From Demequina sp. (lineage in GTDB: Bacteria > Actinomycetota > Actinomycetes > Actinomycetales > Demequinaceae), in NCBI GenBank assembly GCA_024707205.1, contig JANQAD010000001.1, positions 992,001 to 1,056,000 on the forward strand: DNA of 64,000 nucleotides, given 5' to 3'. Shown here piece by piece: positions 57,824 through 64,000 of this stretch. The notes below the pieces were generated by a model. It did no database searches, was not told the DNA's origin, and was given only the letters and a program-made list of their open reading frames with translations. Both the position numbers and the translations under genes were made by a program. The first letter of the stretch is position 1. Every line of letters begins with the position of its first letter.

Positions 57824-58884
57824 TGCGCGCCCGGATGGCGGCGGCCGTCAAAACGTTGACCCCGGGCTACTTCGCGCTCGTGATGGCCACCGGCATCATC
57901 TCCGTTGGCCTCGCGCTCGAGAACGTGATGGCGCTGTCCCGCGTGCTGCTGGTGGTGTGCGCGGTCGCGTTCGTCACGCTGCTCGCGCTCAACGCATGGA
58001 GGTTCGTGAAGTTCCGCAGCGCGCTCGTGGACGACTTCATGGACCCGCGCCGCGCCTTTGGGTTCTTCACGCTCGTCGCGGGCACCAATGTGCTCGCGAA
58101 CCGGCTCGCGGTTGGCGGGGCGTACCGAGTGGCAGTGGTGCTGCTGACGTGCGCGTTCCTCGTGTGGCTCGTGCTCGGCTACGTGATTCCGTGGACTGCG
58201 GCGCTTGGGCGCAAGGAGCGGCCGGTGGTCGCGCTCGCGAACGGCACGTGGTTCATCTGGGTGGTCGCGAGCCAGTCGGTGGCGGTCGTCGCCGCCACGC
58301 TCGAACCGCACTTCGTCACCGGCAGGCGCGAGCTTGCGCTGCTCGCCGTCATGTCGTGGTCGGTTGGCGTGTTCCTGTACGCGGCGACGGGCGTGATCGT
58401 CATGCTGCGCCTGATGAACTACCCCTTTGGCCCTGAGGAGCTGACGCCGCCGTACTGGGTGTCCATGGGAGCGCTCGCGATCACGGTGCTTGCGGGGGCG
58501 CGGATCGTGGAGATGGAGTCCGCGCCCATGGTGGATGCGACGCGCGGGCTCATCGCCGGCATGTCCGTGGTGGTGTGGTCGTTCGCCACGTGGCTCATCC
58601 CGGTGCTCGTGGCCGCGGGCGTGTGGCGGCATGTGGTGCGGCGCATCCCGCTGCGCTACGAGGCGACGATGTGGTCGATCATCTTCCCGCTCGGGATGTA
58701 CGGGGTGGCGAGCATCTACCTTGGCCGCGCGGACAAGCTGCCGCTCGTGGAGCTCGTGGGAAGCGTGGAGATCTGGGTGGCCCTGGCGGCCTGGCTGCTG
58801 ACCTTCGTCGCGATGGCGCGCCACTTGGGACGGACCTTGCGCGCGGAGGAGAGCCCGGCGGCCCCCAGCGAAGCAACCGGCTGA
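57823..58884 (+). CDS. TDT family transporter (TehA/Mae1-like)
   Basis: 353 residues with about ten membrane helices. It opens TLTPGYFALVMATGIISVGL, the family signature of tellurite-resistance/dicarboxylate transporters (SLAC1/TehA fold), and has WSIIFPLGMYGVAS near the end. Substrates in the family are C4-dicarboxylates, sulfite, nitrate or chloride. Translational coupling to the glycosyltransferase (TAATG) is curious because no shared pathway is obvious. Confidence 0.86.
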   Translation: MRARMAAAVKTLTPGYFALVMATGIISVGLALENVMALSRVLLVVCAVAFVTLLALNAWRFVKFRSALVDDFMDPRRAFGFFTLVAGTNVLANRLAVGGAYRVAVVLLTCAFLVWLVLGYVIPWTAALGRKERPVVALANGTWFIWVVASQSVAVVAATLEPHFVTGRRELALLAVMSWSVGVFLYAATGVIVMLRLMNYPFGPEELTPPYWVSMGALAITVLAGARIVEMESAPMVDATRGLIAGMSVVVWSFATWLIPVLVAAGVWRHVVRRIPLRYEATMWSIIFPLGMYGVASIYLGRADKLPLVELVGSVEIWVALAAWLLTFVAMARHLGRTLRAEESPAAPSEATG

Positions 58885-58901
58885 TCGCGGCGGCGCGGGC
58901 G

Positions 58902-59264
58902 CTACCGGCCCCGTAGCTTGTCGATCTGCCGCCGCTCGCGCTTGGTGGGGCGCCCCGCGCCGCGCTCGCGCACCGCGAAGGCCGGCGCGCCCTGGTCGCG
59001 CGGCAGCTCCTTTGGCGTGCGGTCGATATACGCGGCGGCCGCCGGCTCCGCGCCCACGCGCTTGGACAGCAGCTGCACCACCTCGAAGATTCGATCGCGA
59101 CCGCCGACGCGCACCACGACCGTCGAGCCCTCGACCACGGTGGTGGACGCCTTAGCCTTCTCGCCGTTGATCCGCACGTGGCCCGCGCGGCACGCGGCTG
59201 TGGCCAACGTGCGGCTCTTGTAGACGCGCACCGCCCAGAGCCACGCGTCGATCCGCGTGCTCAC
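58902..59264 (-). CDS. S4-domain RNA-binding protein (HslR/RqcP-like)
   Basis: 120 residues from a GTG. The S4 domain opens MSTRIDAWLWAVRVYKSRT and contains CRAGHVRINGEKAK, the HslR/Hsp15 pattern. A basic C-terminal tail (RERGAGRPTKRERRQIDKLR) follows. Relatives bind the 50S subunit with stalled nascent peptide. It lies 9 bp after rmlB on the same strand and may be co-transcribed. Confidence 0.9.
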   Translation of the reverse strand: MSTRIDAWLWAVRVYKSRTLATAACRAGHVRINGEKAKASTTVVEGSTVVVRVGGRDRIFEVVQLLSKRVGAEPAAAAYIDRTPKELPRDQGAPAFAVRERGAGRPTKRERRQIDKLRGR

Positions 59265-59273
59265 GGCCGGGCC

Positions 59274-61129
<1,856 letters not shown>

Positions 61130-61192
61130 GGGGGCAAGTCTAGGGGCGGCGCAGTGCCGAGCCTGGGCGCCGTGCGTCCGCGCCGCAGGGCG

Positions 61193-61241
61193 GCCCGACG
61201 CTGTGGTGACCTGTGCGTGCCACCCAACCCCAGCGTCGGGC
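61193..61241. repeat. Inverted pair of the GCCCGACGCTG repeat in a divergent promoter region
   Basis: GCCCGACGCTG (61193-61203) and its inverse CAGCGTCGGGC (61231-61241) face each other across 27 nt. The pair lies between the divergent rmlA and glgP genes, where no terminator is needed. A protein-binding or other DNA-level role is therefore at least as likely as a transcript hairpin. Confidence 0.65.
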
Positions 61242-61314
61242 GGGAAGGGCGGGCGAATGTTAACTCTGTGCTACCTGGCTCCCGGTCCCGGATGAAAGCG
61301 CATACATTTACCCC

Positions 61315-63762
61315 GTGAGCATGCTTCCCGTCGCCGCGCGCGAGTACACCGTCGAGAGTTTCACCCGCGAATTTCTGCGGGAGGTGAACTTTGGGCAGGG
61401 CGTAGACCTCAACCGGGCCTCCACGAACGACAAGTACCTCGCGCTCGCGAGGACCGTGCGGGCGTACCTGATGACGCGGTGGCTCGAGACGTCGCGCGTC
61501 CAGCAGGAGCGCCAGGAGAAGACCGTCGCCTACATGTCCGCTGAGTTCCTCCTGGGCCGCCAGCTCGACAACAACCTGCTCGCCGCCGACCTTGAGGACA
61601 TCGCGCGCAGCTCCCTCGCGAGCCTCGGCATCGAGCTCGACGACCTGCGCGACGCGGAGATCGAGCCGGGCCTCGGCAACGGCGGTCTCGGGCGCCTCGC
61701 CGCGTGCTTCATCGACTCGCTCGCGACCATGGACATCCAGTCCATCGGGTACGGCATCCGCTACGAGTACGGCATCTTCAAGCAGCGCTTCGAGGACGGC
61801 AACCAGGTGGAGGACCCCGACGACTGGCTGCGGCTCGGCTCCCCGTGGGAGCTGCCGCACCCCGAGAACGCCGTGCGCGTGCACTTCGGCGGTCATGTCG
61901 AGGAGGCGCCCGGCGCCACGAACGGCGCCCGCCGCTGGGTGCCCGAGTGGGACGTGAACGGCGTTCCCTACAACTACATGGTTCCCGGCTACCGCAACGG
62001 CCGCGTCAACACGCTGCGCCTGTGGAGCGCCCGCGCCACCCAGGAGTTCGACCTCAAGATCTTCAACTCCGGCGACTACGCGGACGCCGTCGCCGCGCAG
62101 ACTCAGGCAGAGAACATCTCCAAGGTGCTCTACCCGGAGGACTCCACGCCTCAGGGCAAGGAGCTGCGTCTGCAGCAGCAGTACTTCTTTGTCGCGTGCT
62201 CGCTGAGCGACTTCATCAACAAGGTGCTGCCGGAGGGCTACGACCTGCACCGCCTCCCGGAGCGGATCACCTTCCAGCTCAACGACACCCACCCCGTGAT
62301 CGCGGTCCCGGAGCTCATGCGCCTGCTGATCGACGAGCGCGGCTGGGAGTGGGACGAGGCTTGGGCCGTCACGCAGCAGGTCTTCGCGTACACGTGTCAC
62401 ACGCTGCTGCCGGAGGCGCTCGAGGTGTGGCCCGTCGACCTGCTCGGTCGCCTGCTCCCGCGGCACCTCGAGATCATCTACCGCATCAACGACAACTTCC
62501 TCGAGGACGTCCGCGAGGCCTTCCCCGGCGACCTCCTCCGCGAGCGCCACATGTCCATCGTCGCCGAGGAGCCGGTGCGCGCCATCCGCATGGCCTACCT
62601 CGCCACCGTCGCGGGCTTCAAGGTCAACGGCGTGGCCGAGCTCCACAGCGAGCTGCTGCGCGACAAGGTGCTCAAGGACTTCGCCCAGATGTACCCGGAC
62701 AAGTTCACGAACGTCACCAACGGGGTCACCCCGCGGCGCTTCGTGCGCATGGCGAACCCAGGGCTCTCGCAGCTCATCACCGAGGCGATCGGCGATGGCT
62801 GGCTCACCAACCTCGAGCGCCTGCGCGGCCTCGAGGCCTTCGCCGACGACGAGGAGTTCCGCGAGCGCTTCGCCGCGGTCAAGGCGGCCAACCGCGCCCG
62901 CTTCGCCACCGTGCTCAAGGCCCGCGACGGGCTTGAGCTCGCGGAGGACGGCATGGTGGACGCGATGGTCAAGCGCCTCCACGAGTACAAGCGCCAGTCC
63001 CTGAAACTGCTCCACATCATCTCGCTCTACGAGAAGATCACCACCGGCAAGGTGGCGCTCGAGGACGTCACGCCGCGCACCTTCGTGTTCGGCGCAAAGG
63101 CGGCGCCCGGCTACGTGCGCGCCAAGGAGACGATCTACCTGATCAACGCGGTAGGCGCCACGATCAACGCCGACGCTTCGCTCAAGGGCCGCCTCAAGGT
63201 CGCCTTCCCGGCCAACTACAACGTCACGCTCGCGGAGACGCTCATCCCCGCCGCCGACCTCAGCGAGCAGATCTCGCTCGCCGGCAAGGAGGCGTCGGGA
63301 ACGGGAAACATGAAGTTCGCGCTCAACGGCGCCCTCACCATCGGCACCGACGACGGCGCCAATGTGGAGATCCGCAGGCTGGTCGAGGACGAGAACTTCT
63401 TCCTCTTCGGCATGGCCGAGCCCCAGGTCGAGGCTCTGCACGCCAAGGGCTACCGCCCCGGCGACTACTACGAGCAGGACGAGGACCTCCGCAACGCGCT
63501 CAACCTCCTCGCCTCCGGCGCGTTCACCGTTGGGGACCGTGACGGCGCCGTGTCCTCGGTGTTCGCGAGCCTCGTGGAGCGCGACCGCTTCATGGCTCTC
63601 GCGGACTTCCGCGCGTATGTGGAGGCGCAGGAGCGCGTGGACGCCGCCTGGAAGGATCAGGACGCGTGGACGCGATCCGCGATCCTCAATGTGGCCCGCT
63701 CGGGCTTCTTCAGCTCGGACCGCTCCATCCGCGACTACCTCGACCGCATCTGGCGCGCCTGA
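61315..63762 (+). CDS. glgP: Glycogen/alpha-glucan phosphorylase
   Basis: 815 residues, normal GT35 length. Diagnostic segments are GLGNGGLGRLAACFIDSLAT, FQLNDTHPVIAVPELMRLL, HEYKRQSLKLLHI and EASGTGNMKFALNGALTIGT, which holds the PLP Lys. It releases glucose-1-phosphate from glycogen or maltodextrin, which RmlA next door also uses. The start is GTG 61315 or ATG 61321. A terminator follows at 63780. Confidence 0.96.
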   Translation: MSMLPVAAREYTVESFTREFLREVNFGQGVDLNRASTNDKYLALARTVRAYLMTRWLETSRVQQERQEKTVAYMSAEFLLGRQLDNNLLAADLEDIARSSLASLGIELDDLRDAEIEPGLGNGGLGRLAACFIDSLATMDIQSIGYGIRYEYGIFKQRFEDGNQVEDPDDWLRLGSPWELPHPENAVRVHFGGHVEEAPGATNGARRWVPEWDVNGVPYNYMVPGYRNGRVNTLRLWSARATQEFDLKIFNSGDYADAVAAQTQAENISKVLYPEDSTPQGKELRLQQQYFFVACSLSDFINKVLPEGYDLHRLPERITFQLNDTHPVIAVPELMRLLIDERGWEWDEAWAVTQQVFAYTCHTLLPEALEVWPVDLLGRLLPRHLEIIYRINDNFLEDVREAFPGDLLRERHMSIVAEEPVRAIRMAYLATVAGFKVNGVAELHSELLRDKVLKDFAQMYPDKFTNVTNGVTPRRFVRMANPGLSQLITEAIGDGWLTNLERLRGLEAFADDEEFRERFAAVKAANRARFATVLKARDGLELAEDGMVDAMVKRLHEYKRQSLKLLHIISLYEKITTGKVALEDVTPRTFVFGAKAAPGYVRAKETIYLINAVGATINADASLKGRLKVAFPANYNVTLAETLIPAADLSEQISLAGKEASGTGNMKFALNGALTIGTDDGANVEIRRLVEDENFFLFGMAEPQVEALHAKGYRPGDYYEQDEDLRNALNLLASGAFTVGDRDGAVSSVFASLVERDRFMALADFRAYVEAQERVDAAWKDQDAWTRSAILNVARSGFFSSDRSIRDYLDRIWRA

Positions 63763-63779
63763 CCTAGACACCCCTGCGA

Positions 63780-63818
63780 GTCCACTGCGAGTCGACTGTG
63801 AGTTTGCTCGCAGTGGAC
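63780..63818 (+). terminator. Hairpin terminator after glgP
   Basis: GTCCACTGCGAG (63780-63791) and CTCGCAGTGGAC (63807-63818) form a perfect 12-bp stem with a 15-nt loop, followed by CTTTG. It starts 18 bp after the glgP stop and separates glgP from the phosphate transporter gene. Confidence 0.85.
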
Positions 63819-63862
63819 CTTTGCGGTCACGTGACGGCTCGTAATGCTCCACAATTGACGCC

Positions 63863-64000
63863 GTGACGGAAACCGCCCTTCTGGTGCTCGTCGTGGTGAC
63901 CGCCCTCGTCTTCGACTTCACCAACGGCTTCCACGACACCGGCAACGCGATGGCCCCATCCATCGCTACGCGCGCCCTCAAGCCCAAGCAGGCGGTCATG
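63863..64000 (+). CDS. Pit-family inorganic phosphate transporter, N-terminal part only
   Basis: From a GTG at 63863 the frame is open to the window edge (46 codons). It encodes a first membrane helix (LLVLVVVTALVFDFTNGFHD) and TGNAMAPSIATRALKPKQAV, matching the GFHDxxNxxA signature of PiT/PNaS phosphate transporters. These import phosphate, often as metal-phosphate, with protons or cations. The rest of the gene lies outside the window. Confidence 0.88.
   Translation, partial: MTETALLVLVVVTALVFDFTNGFHDTGNAMAPSIATRALKPKQAVM

Noticed and set aside
61242..61314. glgP promoter around TACATT at about 61302
   Set aside because: A -10-like hexamer is visible but no matching -35 at proper distance, and it lies too close to the start codon.

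Overview
The window is a gene-dense, very GC-rich stretch (codon third positions almost all G/C, many GTG starts, GTGA/ATGA start-stop overlaps) of what looks like an actinobacterial chromosome. The gene set suggests a member of the Micrococcales close to Cellulomonas or Demequina: a DtxR/IdeR-type iron box, Ser/Thr kinase-FHA-PP2C signalling genes, a TgpA-like transglutaminase, glycogen phosphorylase and CBM2 modules. The genus is inferred from gene content only. No rRNA, tRNA, insertion sequence, CRISPR array or prophage was recognised, and no gap between genes exceeds about 200 bp.

Layout. 0-1.7 kb: a partial GNAT gene, an RBBP9-like serine hydrolase and an aminoglycoside-phosphotransferase-like kinase. 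1.7-8.8 kb: an isomalto-oligosaccharide/dextran locus (GH66, GH15, two permeases, a lipoprotein binding protein) facing a ROK repressor, with a palindromic operator between them. 8.8-13.7 kb: a siderophore uptake operon (two FecCD-type permeases, ATPase, binding lipoprotein, siderophore-interacting reductase) behind an IdeR-like box. 13.9-22.3 kb: small unknown genes, an ABC-F ATPase, a GH5-like hydrolase, a catalytically degenerate APH paralogue and a KhtT/KhtU-type K+/H+ antiporter. 22.4-26.8 kb: an MFS exporter, small lipoproteins, a DUF4242 gene and a broken copy of its 3' end, a GNAT, a lone type IV pilin-like gene and a VOC protein. 26.8-31.8 kb: metE, OsmC, metF, tag and a Nudix gene. 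31.8-50.8 kb: the glycine cleavage genes gcvH, gcvT and gcvP, with an eight-gene kinase/Ig-protein/MoxR/DUF58/transglutaminase/FHA/PP2C cassette lying between gcvT and gcvP. 50.8-61.1 kb: a YegP-like protein, a secreted 5'-nucleotidase with a CBM2-like tail, and a surface-glycan group (GT2, flippase-like protein, epimerase, GT4, rmlB, rmlA) with a TDT transporter and an S4 RNA-binding protein. 61.3-64 kb: glgP and the start of a Pit phosphate transporter gene.

Two window-wide features stand out. First, the 11-mer GCCCGACGCTG occurs 18 times exactly by eye count, on both strands, in coding and intergenic DNA and in several reading frames, twice as perfect inverted pairs. That is far above the chance expectation of well under one copy, and it looks like a DNA-level signal similar in style to uptake sequences or chromosome-architecture motifs. 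Second, eight single-base frameshifts interrupt otherwise well-conserved genes, at least four of them in G/C runs. This pattern fits residual sequencing indels better than real gene decay, so frameshifted genes are listed here as CDS spanning the break.
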